Shown here piece by piece: positions 44,729 to 56,373 of a stretch of 64,000 nt of DNA. This DNA is from Sternotherus odoratus (Eukaryota; Chordata; Testudines; Kinosternidae), in the NCBI GenBank assembly GCA_032164245.1, contig JAVMKO010000002.1, forward strand, positions 59,181,840 to 59,245,839, written 5' to 3'. The position numbers and the translations under genes are program-made. Under the pieces are notes generated by a model. The model had not been told where the DNA came from and made no database searches. It was given only the letters and a program-made list of their open reading frames with translations. Position 1 is the stretch's first letter, and the number at the start of each line of letters is the position of its first letter.

Positions 44729-45172
44729 CAGGGCCGGCGACAGAAATTTGGGGGCCCCCTACTCTGATCGTTTGGGGGCCCCCTCAGCCCAGCGGCCCCC
44801 CCAGCTGACAGCGGCTGGGGGGGGAAGCCCAGCCAGGCCCCCGCCCCCCAGCCCAGCCGGCGCTCCCCCCCCCCCAGCTGACAGAGGCTGGCGGCAGTCC
44901 GGGATCCTGCGGCGCGAGCCACCCTTGCTGCTCCCCCCCCCCCCGCACTTTCTCCCCCGGACTGCGCCGCTGCCGCCGGCTGGGCTCACTGCTCCTGCCG
45001 GGGACACGCGCGCTCGTCTGGAGGAGAGCCGCGCCGCCTCTCCACCCCTTCCCCGCTCTCCAGGCCCGGCAACAAGGGGGGATGACTACGGGTACTGCTG
45101 TGTACCGGGCCCCCCCTAAATTCCAGGGCCCGGTACAGCTCTACCCGTAGTACCCCTCTGTCGCCGGCCCTG
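44729..45172. mobile_element. hAT element with GC-rich core, inserted in another hAT
   Basis: Inverted ends CAGGGCCGGCGACAGA and TCTGTCGCCGGCCCTG. The 8-bp duplication agagcagg is perfect (44721-44728, 45173-45180). The right copy of the duplication overlaps the first bases of a second hAT terminus (CAGGGGTGGGCAAACTACGG, from 45177), so this element landed four bases inside that terminus. The GC-rich interior gives a 151-codon open frame that is not a gene. Confidence 0.85.
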
Positions 45173-45176
45173 AGAG

Positions 45177-45400
45177 CAGGGGTGGGCAAACTACGGAGGC
45201 CCGCGAGCTGCTTTTATCCAGCCCATGAGCTCCTGCCGGGGGACCCCTGGTCCCGCTCTCCTCGTCGGGGTGCTCTGAGAGCGCCCATAGAGTGGGGCTG
45301 GCACGCCGTCCGGGACAGTGGGCCCACAGCCGTCCGGGCGTGCCACCCAGAGCCCACAGCTGCAGTCACACCTCAGTACAGACATACCCTAGGTTCCAGT
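45177..45400. mobile_element. hAT-type element, left end only
   Basis: Begins CAGGGGTGGGCAAACTACGG, like the elements at 19807 and 38578, followed by GC-rich sequence fading out near acagacataccctagg. No right end was identified. Confidence 0.5.
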
Positions 45401-46134
45401 CAATTAGCAGGTGCTCAAAGCACTCTGCACAGTTGTTTTTTCTCCCATTCCTAAGATATATGATGACGAGACACCCTTTTAATTATAAGAAGGAGACTAT
45501 AGATAATGAAAAAATAACTTTAAAATGTGTGTAGATCTATGTTCTGCATCAGCTGTGGATTGTTTAAAAAAATCTAAATAGGCATTCCAGGTAATACTGT
45601 CAACTTCTTGTATTTTACCATTTGGGTGACAGATTAGTCACTTTCACTTTTGCTTCTGGTCAGTTTCATTTTTCTAGATCCTAGCCCAAGCACAATCTTG
45701 CAATGCTATTCTAAAAGCTTCAGAATAATGTATAAAAATAGAGGTAGACAGGGTGTGTTGTCATGTAGAAAGGAAGGACATAATGCAAGAGTTACTAAAG
45801 GGGAAGGCTCTGTGGAAAGAATGACCTGCTGCCACTGCAGTAAGTGGTTTAGAGCTTAGTAAGGGACAGTTTGGAGGTATGAGTTCTTTTCTTTTCTTTT
45901 CCTTCTTTTCTTTTCTTTTCTTCTTTTCTTTTCCTTCCTTCCTTCCTTCCTTTCTTTCTTTCTTGCTTGCTTGACTGAAGATAAGTCTGTCACACAAAAT
46001 TTCCAGGACCCATGACAACATGTAAAAGCAGGTATCATGCCCTACATCCTTACTTACCTTACCAGCACCCAGTCCCCATATTTACTTCTCCTCTTTCTTT
46101 TTCTGCTCTGTTCCCATTTTTTTCAAATGAACTT
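45401..46134. other. Probable intron; polypyrimidine microsatellite inside
   Basis: Apart from the TTTTC/TTCC tract at 45888-45973 nothing is recognised. Confidence 0.4.
45888..45973 (+). repeat. (TTTTC)n / (TTCC)n microsatellite
   Basis: A pyrimidine-only tract with pentamer TTTTC units passing into TTCC and then TTTC and TTGC units. Confidence 0.9.
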
Positions 46135-46180
46135 ACAGTATAACCCACCCCAATTGTACAGTATAACCCACCCCAATTGT
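46135..46180 (+). repeat. Perfect 23-bp tandem duplication
   Basis: Two exact adjacent copies (46135-46157, 46158-46180) of a unit containing cagtataacccacccc. It sits about 45 bases upstream of a putative exon, where the pyrimidine tract of the acceptor would lie. Confidence 0.95.
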
Positions 46181-46225
46181 CGAAAATATTAGAAATAGGT
46201 GCAGCACAACCTAATAAAAATACAG

Positions 46226-46338
46226 TATAATGAGGACATCAGCACAGAATTTGGATCTGGAGGAATTTTGAAAGTTGATTCAACAACTTTTGATGCTGAG
46301 GATTTAAGCCGCCCTGCAGAAAATATTTCTGGTTTTAT
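46226..46338 (+). CDS. Putative internal coding exon B
   Basis: 113 bases, open in the frame continued from exon A (starting YNEDISTEFGSGG, with SRPAENISGF near the end). It ends with two bases (AT) before a good donor, at|gtgagc. The frame length leaves exactly the phase needed by the following candidates. The acceptor is weak (aaaaatacag, no pyrimidine tract). An alternative acceptor at 46203-46204 (gtgcag) keeps the same frame and adds seven codons. The acidic, serine-rich composition looks coding and no family is recognised. A chance open segment remains possible. Confidence 0.45.
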
Positions 46339-48159
46339 GTGAGCCAGCTTGACTTTATGATCCCAGCTCGAGTTTGCCAAGTTGGCAGTTATGGGGGAAG
46401 AAAACATGTTTTAACTTCCAGATTGAACATGTTTGATCTGGAGTCACTGAGACTCAATACACAATGAGGCCTATTATGCCATTTTTGCTATTTTCTTCCA
46501 GACAACTGCTCTTTAAATTCCAAGCCAAACTACACTATTTATCAGTATGAAGCCAGCTCTATTTAGAATTGGGAGGAGCTGCCATAATGCAATGCCACCT
46601 AAATTCCACTGGGTGGCAGCTAAGCTTCTTGTCAGGTCAGAGTGGAAGAAACAGACAGTTGTGGTGTATTAATTGAATCATAACAAGTTTATGTAACCTA
46701 CATCACTATTCTTACAATTCTAGGATCCCTGATTTTATTTAAAAAGGAACATGGTCACATGGAAACATTTCCTGCCTGCATAATTTGACAAGCCCTGCAG
46801 AGTTGCATGCATACTAAATTAAGAATAGGGAAATCATAATTAGGTGCATCCGGAATGTTGCCCACAGCCTCATATTGTTGGGCACACTGAGATACTGCTG
46901 AAATTCACCCTGAGATGAAAGATGGCACTTTTGAAATGAGTGATGGGTGAACCTCCAAATTCAATGACTGCAGTCAGACCACCATCTAGTCTGCTGTGAT
47001 CTGTTCAGATCTTACAAGCTAAGGAGGGATAGGGATGGGTAGGTATTTGAATGGGGAACCTCCAAGCCTCTAGCTGCTGCTGCTGGAAGTGATGATAGTT
47101 ATACACTGGGCTTACTCTTCTTCTTTTGCTCCAGTGTGTTACTATGCACCATGCTGCTGGAAATGCCCTCCTGAAAATGAGTAGTGAAACAAAGGGCTTC
47201 ATTATGTAGGATCATAAAATTGATAATTTTCTTAATAGTAGGTGTCACAGTTTTAGAGTTACTGCACTTTTACCCCCATGTGGTTTGCTTAAGGAGTGCT
47301 TCCAGGTCTTAAACACCTAGCTATCACCTCTATCACGGCAGGGCCTCATGTCCTGCTCCCTCTGACTATGCATTTTAGGTTGCAACCCCCGGCTCTTTAA
47401 TGTGGTTATCCTCAGCAGATGTAACTAAGGACTAGCCCCTTGGTCTTTGACTACTCTTCAAGAATAATGACAGTGATATACCAGAAACTCTAACAGCTCT
47501 TTTGCAGCATACAGAGAAAGCATAAAAGAATAAGAGATCTAGACACATGTTAAACATACCAGAAGTCAGCCATCACTCCAGATGCTGGTAGGTTCAAGCC
47601 TTTCAAACTCCTCAGCAAAGTTGGTTCCCCTACCACCCCTCCCCCCCCCCCCCGGGATCAAAGGTCGGGTCCATTCGTTGAAATAAAAACAAGTAAAAAC
47701 AAGACCACTGTGTTAGTTCAAGCTGGCCCTTTGAGCCCCAAGTCCTTTTTTTTGTGGTAAAACCATTCAGAGCCCCTTTTCCCACAGGAGGCCAAGCTTA
47801 AAGGCTGGGATCTGCATAACCAGCATGGAGATTTTGCATTAATCACCTCTTAGTGCTCCCAGATTCTGCAGAAAAATCCCCCTAGTGAGCCAGGAACACA
47901 CAATTACACATCAAATGTATTATCACAAAGGGCTATGAATTTTCTATGGCTCATACTGCCTGCCCCTTTCTCAATATAATGGTCTTTGAAGTTTTCATGC
48001 TTTCCATGTAAAATGAAATAATCTCAAGATAGGCCTGTGTTTGTCATATCTGCCACAGCAGAGATATTAATCTTGGTGTCCTGGCCACATTACAACAAGG
48101 ATAAATATGTTTTGCCTGCTTAAATTTTCCCTGTATTTTCAATTGGACACAGTGTTCTT
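46339..48159. other. Probable intron; no other feature
   Basis: Contains a C run at 47640-47654. No transposon with recognisable ends was found. Confidence 0.4.
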
Positions 48160-48700
48160 CTTTTTCACTTTTTGGCGGGTATGATGTTGTTTACCCAGAG
48201 CTGTGTATCATCTGCATACTTCTGACACTTCAGCCATTGTTTACCATTCAGATGTTGAATAATATGTGGGACAAGACTAAGCCTTATGGGACTCAAGAAA
48301 AGGGATCTGGTCTAGAAGGAGAGATGTCCATAAGAACCATCTCCATTTTATCTGGAAGGGATGACCCTGAGCCATTTCAGGCCATGTCCATTCACTTCAG
48401 TGCTTCTTGGAGGCAGAACAAGTGTATTTGGTGATCAGTGGTGTCAGATCCCAAATAAAAGTCCCACAAGGTGAGTATGAATGTAGTTTCCTTGTCTATG
48501 ATGAGGAAGAGGTCACCCACCACAGCAACAAATGCTCTCTCTGTAGTATGACATGCCTGGCCTGAAGCTTGATCGAGAGGGATCCAGGATACTGGCAGAC
48601 GACGTGCTGTGGAGACTGTTTTGCTTGTGTCTCAATAATCACAGTTCGACACTGAGTGGTAGTTTGGGAGGTCTCTAAAAGAGTCATGCATACAGGGCAC
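48160..48700. mobile_element. Possible decayed LINE fragment
   Basis: Phrases such as aatatgtgggacaagactaa and tggtgatcagtggtgtcaga resemble the antisense strand of a reverse-transcriptase region of L2/L3-like LINEs (the second phrase would be the reverse of a FDTxDH-type motif). Decay is heavy, and family and orientation are unsure. Confidence 0.3.
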
Positions 48701-48710
48701 TATTTCCCAG

Positions 48711-48767
48711 CTTTCGTCATGCCTCGCCAAAATTGATGCCAGAGAAGCTGACTAAAGCTGAACCCAG
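48711..48767 (+). CDS. Putative internal coding exon C (57 bases)
   Basis: Acceptor cactatttcccag and a strong donor cccag|gtaaga. Entered with the two bases left by exon B, it reads I-FRHASPKLMPEKLTKAEP. It ends with AG, which the next exon completes to an arginine codon. Length is a multiple of three, so including or skipping it keeps the frame and it could be a cassette exon. Caution: it lies between two decayed LINE-like stretches and could itself belong to a repeat. Confidence 0.38.
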
Positions 48768-49256
48768 GTAAGATTGAGAGGATACTGTTACAGAGAGGGG
48801 AACTTTTTGAAGAACTTACCTCCTCTGTAATATTCATTACTGTCAAGGGTGTCTGCTATGAGATATTAAATAAGTCCAAAGTCTTGTGGGCCTTGAGGTC
48901 TCCCTGGTGCTTTTGAATAGCCAAATAACTATGCTGCAAAAATCTTCCAATTGTAACTGGCCAGATGGTGACCACCCATCCTATCCAATGCATATGATGC
49001 AAAGCAGCCCTGAAGCTGTCAGATCTGGCCCCTGGAAGATCTCCCTCAATGCAGGGGGAACCTGAGGTGGTGTAGAGACTTTTAGTGGCTTTTAAGCCAA
49101 ACCCTTCCCTGCTACTGGCAAAGAGGTAGTGTCAAGGACACCATTACACCATGGTGATTACTGGCAGCTGGACTGGCTTTTGGGCTGTTCCATTGTGCAC
49201 CAAGGAGCTCAACCTAGCAAAATCGGCCTCAAGACTGGGGAGGTAGGGTTTAGAGC

Positions 49257-49540
49257 TACCTTTGCACTCCCTCAGGTTCACAAAGCCCTCCTCAAATCTA
49301 GGAATAAAGCCAGATGTTCTGGAAAAGCGCAAACTGGTACAAAATGCCAGTTCGTCTCCTACAGGTCACTATGAACACATCATCCTGGTTCTCTGCTATG
49401 TGCATTGGCTTTCCAATCGATACAGAATCCAGTTCAAGGTCTCTTCTCCTGACTTTCACAGCCCTGACTGGGATTGGCCCTGGTTACCTGAGATTAATTT
49501 CCATGAGTATGACCTCCAACAGTGTTCCAATGGAACAATG
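49257..49540 (+). pseudogene. L2-like LINE, C-terminal reverse-transcriptase remnant
   Basis: Across two frames the translation shows KLVQNA, then YEHIILVLCYVHWLSNRYRI and QFKV, continuing in another frame as LLLTFTALTGIGPGYL. The H-I-x-P-V-L-x-x-L-H-W-L-P...R-I-x-F-K...K-A-L-x-G pattern is the conserved C-terminal stretch of L2/CR1-group LINE proteins. One frameshift is visible after FKV. Upstream polymerase motifs are not recognisable. Confidence 0.6.
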
Positions 49541-52500
49541 AAAGTGTTCCCAAATATTAGGAGGTTTGTGAATGCAGAAGGCAGAATTTTCACAGAAATT
49601 CAATCTGGATTATGGACCTTCCTCCTAAAAGAGATAAGGATGACCAGACTCCAGCATGTTCAGAATCAAATGCAAAAAACATTTATTCAACTTAGCTTTC
49701 TCTTCAAAAACTCCCAAGAACACCCACTCACATATACAAACCCCTATAAGCTAGTCAAATTATTTTTCCAATAGGATGAGAAGGAAGGAAGAGAGAGCAA
49801 TATTGTTATTTCTATTTTTAATACTTGGGAGATGATCATTTGCTATAATGATGCTGCATGACATTAAAGAGCTTTTGCATTCTAACTCAGAATCTAACTT
49901 CCTAACTCGTTCCCTCTGTGTATGCATGGACGCATATATATTTCTTACCTACTTTGTATGCATAGTGTGCGGATTGATTTTTGTGTAGTGCTTTGAGGTG
50001 CTATTATACTAATATCACTAGTAATCAGGACCATATCAAAACATTTTTGCTTAAAAGATTTTAAAAGTATCCCTCCTCTCTTCCCCAATTCTCCCTACTT
50101 TTAACACACCCACCTTCTGCCCATTTAATTCTCATCTCATATCTGTGTTTCTTTTCATGGACTGTTCAGAATAGAACCAGTTTTGGGGAAATCTTTCTAT
50201 TTGACTCTTTCTCTCTGCTAGCTACCTAATCTTTTAAAGGGCAGCTACTCCCTCTCCACTAAGTATCATTTTGGCAGGCAACTAAGGGAGGAGGAGCCTG
50301 TTCTTTAAAGGCTTTGAAAGTGCGTTGTTACAAAAATAAATAATTAAAGCAACAAGCCTTTCAGTAGGTTTTTGAACAATACTCCCTTCCACTGCCCTTT
50401 GGCTCATTGTGTTGCTGGCTCTTTTTTATTATTTAGATTTAGTGAGTATTTTTTTAAAAAAGTTAAGGGTTAAACAATTAAGGGTTTATTTGATGTTAAA
50501 AAAATGTTGCACTAGCAGTTGGTTCTGGGAGCACATGAATGGTCACCTGGCAGAAGCAACCTACAGGAGGCACATCAGAGGTCCAGGATAGGTGCCAGGG
50601 AAAGACCAAAACAAAAGCATCCACAGCATTTGTTTCTGGTTAAGTACTTTAGCATGAGGCTCACCACTGGAGTGGTGTACCCAGCTTTTATCTATTTGGA
50701 ATTCACGCCGGGCGCAAACCCCCGCACTCCCACCCCATAGAAAAGCAAGTTAATTAGGTGGATGGGGGAAGCATGAGATGTTTATCTTCCTTTGTTTGAT
50801 TTTTACAACCTGATGACAGCATTTGATTGGTTGGTAGCTAACACTATTCCTGAAGCTGTTAGACAACCGTCTAATTGTTCACTGTATGGTATTCTCCATA
50901 GTTGATTTTTTTTTTAATGCAGGTTATATTTTGTGTGCAGCCAAAAAAGCATTTTCTTTTCCTTTTTGTTTGCCAGTTCTGCCTGCAGTCCACAGAGGAT
51001 TCTACAGAAGGCTGGCAATTCCAGCTAGGATTCTCTGAATGAATAATTGCTATCTTTTTTTTGCCTGGTTTCATTTCCCTGTTTGAGGAGTGCATCGGGG
51101 AGGGGATGGGGGGGATTGCCATTCAATGGGTTATTATGGTGACATATCAGCTATCGTGTGACCAGCAATTGGTGGATCAACATAAAAGCTTAAACCTTCT
51201 GACCCTCACACAACATACATTCCTAGGACAATGCCAAAAGTTCTGTAATAGCAGTCACACATACCATGAATATCTAGTGTATGCTCCAGTATAAATAGAG
51301 TGTAAGAGCTACATGGCAACAACTTTTACAATTTTGGCCTGACTTTGGTGTTTCCACTTTTGGAGTTTCCAAATGAGACAATCTAGATTCTCACTTTCCT
51401 GTTTGACTTCATTTAGAACTTCTGGTGCTTCATGACCATGGAAAACTGAGTCTCAGAGTCTCAAAAATGGAGGTACTCAATATCAATAGACCCTTGAAAA
51501 TGTGGGCCATACGGTTTTAAATTTTTTAAAAAATGGGAGGATGGCAAAATTCTATGCTAAAGTACATGTATGCAACGAACATTAAAGTTAGTAAAATTGT
51601 GTGGAAATATCTGAGGGAAGAATTGGACCCAGACTGTATATGAAGTGAAATAAATGAAATCAGGCTCCTCAGAGTATCAAAAACATTTCCTCTTTTGGAT
51701 CTAGTTTTGTTGTTGTTGTTGTTTTTTATTACAGTGCTAAGTACCTCACAACAATGGGTTAAAAATGATCCCTTCCCCAAAGAAAGAGTTTACAAACTTG
51801 GATTCTGATTCTGCCACAGTAATTGTGTTGTTAGACATTTCTCCTGTGTGAAGTGTCATTGAAGTTAGTGAGGCAGTTTTTAAACATGGAGGTAAACCAT
51901 GTCCTCTCACATGCCTAAAAGTAGCAGGTGTTATGTAATACCTATCTTTGTTACCTTCAAAAATATAAGCCAAACAAAAGCATTTATTACTATAAGCCAA
52001 GTGTAGGAACATATGCCTTATAGATCAAAGCTAAAAAGAAATAAATGAGAGCTGGGGGCAGAAGTGGGAGGGGATTGATTTCTGCTGCTGTTCATTAGAA
52101 GAATGGAACTGCAAATGTAGTAATGACAACAAAGTTCTGGATCTCGCCATTGAGGGAAAATAGTTATTGTCCATGAATTATTCTGAGCATAAGGAAGTGT
52201 TTTCAGAGCAACTTAGCATGGTGACGTCAACAGAGCACCATGCTGGAACAGCAGAATAAAGCAGTTCTGCTTATCATTTCCCACGTATAACTTTGTGACT
52301 AGCAGGGGACAAGTCTCTGAAGGCTAGAAGGCCATCATAAAAACAGAAAGAGAGGGAACCCCTTATAAAGTTAAGAATACTTGAAATGACTGAGATTATT
52401 TTTTTTTAAATGTCAAAAGCATACAAGTGCCAAAACTAGAACCCAAGATTTGATCTTCCCCAAATTTTAGAAGGGATTTTGCTCTGAGAGCTCACCTGTA

Positions 52501-52742
52501 TAATGAGACAAATCAGAATGCTGGATCTAAAATTCCATGCCCACCTGAACTTTAGGAGCACTGAAAACCCAAACTTGGGTTTGAATTTTGTAACTAAGGC
52601 CTCTTTCTTTAATGTGCCAAAGGGAAATACCAAATCCAAGCGTCCAGAACTTTGGGGTTGGGGGTGGGAATGGGAAGACATGGCATAAAAATCTGGTTCT
52701 GAATTTTACAATGAGGCCGTGTTGATGTAAAAGGCCTATTTA
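49541..52742. other. Probable intron; no gene seen
   Basis: AT-rich DNA with short GTT repeats near 51710. Frames at 50519-50740 and 51061-51294 have no support. Confidence 0.4.
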
Positions 52743-52843
52743 AGGTGACCAGATGTCCCAATTTTGGGGTGTTTTTCTTATATAGACTCCTATTACCCCC
52801 TAACCCCTGTCCCGATTTTTCACATTTGCTGTCTGGTCACCCT
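52743..52843. mobile_element. Short MITE with GGTGACCAGA ends
   Basis: Ends AAGGTGACCAGATGTCCC and TGTCTGGTCACCCTT are inverted repeats around a 70-bp core with cctattaccccctaacccc. It is a common turtle-type short fold-back element. Confidence 0.7.
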
Positions 52844-53405
52844 TCTGGAACCCTGAACACCTAAGTCTGAGCCCTAGGGCTTGCTCATCTGAATCCAAAT
52901 GTAAAACTTGTTCAAAATTTTCAGTTGAGGCCCATTTCTAGATAAAAGGTTTCAGATGAAAAAGTAAACACGCTGCAGGGACTACAAATCTGTTTCTGCC
53001 AAGCAAAACTTACAAAGTGAGACTGGAGTCCTTAACTGGAGATGATAAAGCAAGAAACCATAATGTTAAGACAGGAAAAAAAAGTAACACCCTCTCCCCC
53101 CCATCCTGTTTTCCTCCACACAAACTCACAAAGTTGTTTACAAAAGTGCCTTGCAGTGACTGGTAGTGGTGTCACTCCGTTCCATGCCCCACAGCTATCA
53201 CCGGGCCTCATGGGAGATGTGACTACAGCTTAGGACATGGGACCATTTGTTCACTCACTTTCTGTGAAAAGAGTTTTGAAATGTGTTTTGAATAGACAGC
53301 ATTTTCTTTGTGTAGTTGGTAAATAACACAGAGCAAAGTTAGTCAGCAAGTTGCATAGCTTCTGCATTCTGATTCTTTGGAGCCCTTTTGTACCAAGCTT
53401 GGCAG
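52844..53405. other. Probable intron; no other feature
   Basis: Nothing recognised apart from the acceptor region of the following exon. Confidence 0.4.
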
Positions 53406-53445
53406 GATGTTTTTAACAGAATGTGACCTCACTGGGATACCAGAG
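53406..53445 (+). CDS. Putative internal coding exon D (40 bases)
   Basis: Acceptor ttgtaccaagcttggcag with a T-rich stretch upstream; donor agag|gtaaga. The first base completes a codon begun in the previous exon. Then MFLTECDLTGIPE is read and the exon ends on a codon boundary, as the next exon requires. It is short but phase-consistent with both neighbours, whether or not exon C is used. Confidence 0.5.
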
Positions 53446-53736
53446 GTAAGAAAAAATAAAATATTGGGGTGGCTGTGGAATATTTTGTGTAGAGCTGACA
53501 GAAAATATTGTTTCAAAACGTTTCATGAGAAGAGGATGGTTTTACTGCAATCAAGTCAACATACTGTACAGAAGAATGTACTTAGTTTGTGAGTTATAAT
53601 CTGTCGTAAATAGATTCTGTACTTTCATGCTATAAGATAAAAGATATTGATTTGCATGTCTCATGATTATAATGTAGTTGCTAAAAGACCTAATATTTCT
53701 GATAAAGCTCCAATATATTTTTGTTTGCAATTTTAG

Positions 53737-53872
53737 AAAAGACTAAGGAAATTGGATCCAGTTGTTTGTAAAAGTCTCAAAAACAACAGCGCAAGAATCA
53801 GAGCTGTGGAAAAACCAACAAAACTTGAAGAAAATGACCTATTGGACAACTGTACAAAGTCACCAGGTAAAG
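53737..53872 (+). CDS. Putative coding exon E, with a tandem splice donor
   Basis: Strong acceptor (tttttgtttgcaattttag). It is open from KRLRKLDPVVCKSL through LEENDLLDNCTKSP and very basic at its start. Two donors six bases apart are possible: caccag|gtaaag (exon end 53866) and gtaaag|gtaaga (exon end 53872). Both leave the same phase, so the second adds Gly-Lys. The downstream site is closer to consensus. This is the best-looking exon of the chain: good splice sites, coding-like composition, and a stop-bearing exon 0.5 kb downstream in matching phase. Function is not recognised. Confidence 0.62.
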
Positions 53873-54400
53873 GTAAGAGAGAGAGAATTGATTGCAGTGC
53901 TTTAACTAAGTAAAATCATGTACAGGATTTCAGCACCACACATTTTGCTATGGGGAACCATGGCTTGTAGTTTTGACACTACCTGAACTAATTTGGATCC
54001 AGGGCAAATCATCCTAGGGAATTAACCTCCCAGGTGTTTAGCCTCTGTATGAACACCCCTTTTCTCCCCCTGCTGGTCACTCAAGGAGCAATACCGATAT
54101 TAGCTGTGAAGGAAGCCAGTTGCCTTTCTTCTGAATTCAGAGGAAAGTGCGGAGTGTTACTGAATCTTATTGATTTTGTTATTTGTTGCAGCCATTTCTA
54201 AAGTATTCATCACCATCATATCTGGGGATGCTAGGTTCAGGTGAGATAAGCAGGGGGGGAAAGAGAGAAATTCTGATATATAAGAAGTTAAGGGGGAAAT
54301 AGTTTTCATGTAAATAGTTCTAAAGTAGCTGAAATGTTTAGTTGTACAGTATGGAATTTCTTTTTATATTTTGCTATCTGGATTATCCATTTGTGTCTAG

Positions 54401-54465
54401 CATCTAAAGAGTGTAAAAAGAGGAAAGCTGCATCTATTGTTACACATAAGAAACCAAATAAGTAG
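54401..54465 (+). CDS. Putative terminal coding exon F with stop codon
   Basis: Acceptor ccatttgtgtctag. The first two bases complete an alanine codon, then SKECKKRKAASIVTHKKPNK is read to TAG (54463-54465). The tail is highly basic, like a nuclear-localisation or nucleic-acid-binding extension, which is only a composition-based guess. AATAAA signals at 54628 and 54685 follow. The joined chain gives about 176 C-terminal residues of a protein whose N-terminal part was not found. Confidence 0.58.
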
Positions 54466-54627
54466 GCCTGATCCTGAGAATTTTAAATGGTCATTTGATT
54501 GACATTATATGAGGCCCCAAAAATATTCACAATATGCACAGTACTTTATTCTATACAATGACAGAACAAGACTTCACAATACTTGCACTGAACTTTTTTT
54601 CCCCAGCAAACACAGGTGGCTTAAAAA

Positions 54628-54633
54628 AATAAA
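54628..54633 (+). promoter_or_regulatory. Possible polyadenylation signal (proximal)
   Basis: AATAAA about 160 bases after the putative stop codon at 54465. Confidence 0.35.
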
Positions 54634-54684
54634 AGCCAGCTCTTTCGGGCTCATTGATAGATTGGCTGGGGAGCAGTGTGAGAA

Positions 54685-54690
54685 AATAAA
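54685..54690 (+). promoter_or_regulatory. Possible polyadenylation signal
   Basis: AATAAA followed directly by the GT-rich gttcttgtgagtc, a good match to a cleavage/polyadenylation site about 220 bases after the putative stop. It would give a short 3' untranslated region. Confidence 0.45.
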
Positions 54691-56373
54691 GTTCTTGTGA
54701 GTCATAAAACTATCATTCATAGCTGAAGACTTATATAACAAAGAAGTCTAAATATAGCCTTAGAAAATTGGAAAGTTTCGCCGCATTAGAGTCGCAGATA
54801 CTGAAAATGTTTTTTGTGGTAAATGAGCATGGAAAACTTTGCTAGTTTACTTATTCTGAACTTGGGTTGTTTTTTACTGTAAAGCACAAAGGTCTAAATG
54901 TAGTTGAGAGACTGAAATAAGTAGTCCAGTGGTAAATCATGAGTAGTAAGAAGGCTGAAGTAACCACTTTGCTCCTTTCAATGGGACATGTTAAAGACTT
55001 TGATTTGATAGAGTATTTATAGTGATACTTTTATAACATCAGACTTGCTGCTGAACTTTGATCCACTGGTGTGTAGTAGATAAGGGCAGATCGTAAAGTT
55101 GCCAGCTCAGTTCTAATTAAAGCAAACAATTCAGCAGAAGAGGGTCCTGGAGACAAATGTGTTATGTAAACTGGAAATCTGTCAGATATGAATTATTGCA
55201 GACAATGAATATATAATCAGGGATCAGGGTCCTGCTGTGCTTAGCACTGTACAAAAACATAAGAAAAAGGTAGCCCATGCCTCAAAAAGCCAAAATGCTT
55301 ACAATGTAAATATAAGATGAGAGACAGCTGGTGGATACAACACACCAGATAGTAAAGATGAACAAGAAATTGTTGCCAGTAAATAAAACACACTTAAATA
55401 CATTCAAAATAGTATCATGGATGTTTGTGTTGTTAATACCTTTATACTAACTGGAATTGCAGTGTTGTTAGATTTGGTTTTAATCTGTTTGCTTTAGTAG
55501 TGTCTCACCCACCATACCAATAACTGCACCACAAATGGTTTAAAACTCTTCTTCCTCTTACATTTCTTTCCTCAGATGTGTGATGACTAATAAATACCCT
55601 GTTATGCTACAGCCAGTTCATTTTATCAAACTCAAATCTGAGCAGAGGTAAAAAGTTCAGCAATATTAGGCTAAATTTGGCTGGTTTAATATTTTTGGAG
55701 CTTGCAGCGGATAAACCAGTAGAGGTCAGTGCAGAGTGCTGAAAAGGAAGGATAGCTGCTAATTTTTTATACTCCATATCTAGTCCCCAGCTGTAGCTCT
55801 TTAAAAATCTGTTAAAAGAAAATAACTTATACTAAATGTTTCTGTCTTCTCCACCAAGGATGGGGAGGGGAGCTGCTGACATAGTACTCTGGCTCTTTGG
55901 CAATGTACATTGGTAAATTTTGGCTCCTTCTCAGGCTCAGGTTAAGAGTTTGCCATTCTAATCTGTATCCACACCCTATACAGCAAATTACTTCTAAATT
56001 GTAAATGATTAAGGACTCAGTTGTCACCAAAAGTTGTGTTCTGTTAGCAGATTAAAATTTTCTATTTCTTTGATTGGGGTACTATTGTCTATCAGATACT
56101 TATAGGTGTATTAACAATATGATCTCACTATTTCTTCCCTCTCTAATTTCTGTGATTCTTTCAGTTTGCCATTTCTTAAAACCCTTCTCTGTCAAGCAGG
56201 TGTGCATTGTAGGGATATCCTGTAAGCCCACATTCAGATGATTATATATTTTAGTATCTCATGTTGAATAAATTAAAGGGAATAATCTTTGGCTTTTGTG
56301 CATTGCCCAAGAGAGAATAAATGATTTTTTGAATATTGGAATGATGTGTATTTTAACATGTACTGTACAGTTT
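54691..56373. other. 3' flank; no gene seen
   Basis: AT-rich DNA; the phrase gatcagggtcctgctgtgct near 55220 resembles an old interspersed repeat. No exon-like segment. Confidence 0.4.

Noticed and set aside
44664..45119. 151-codon open frame (plus)
   Set aside because: Starts in flanking DNA and runs through the GC-rich core of a hAT element with a perfect target duplication.
45891..46038. Lysine/arginine/glutamate-rich open frames (minus)
   Set aside because: They are direct translations of the TTTTC/TTCC microsatellite.
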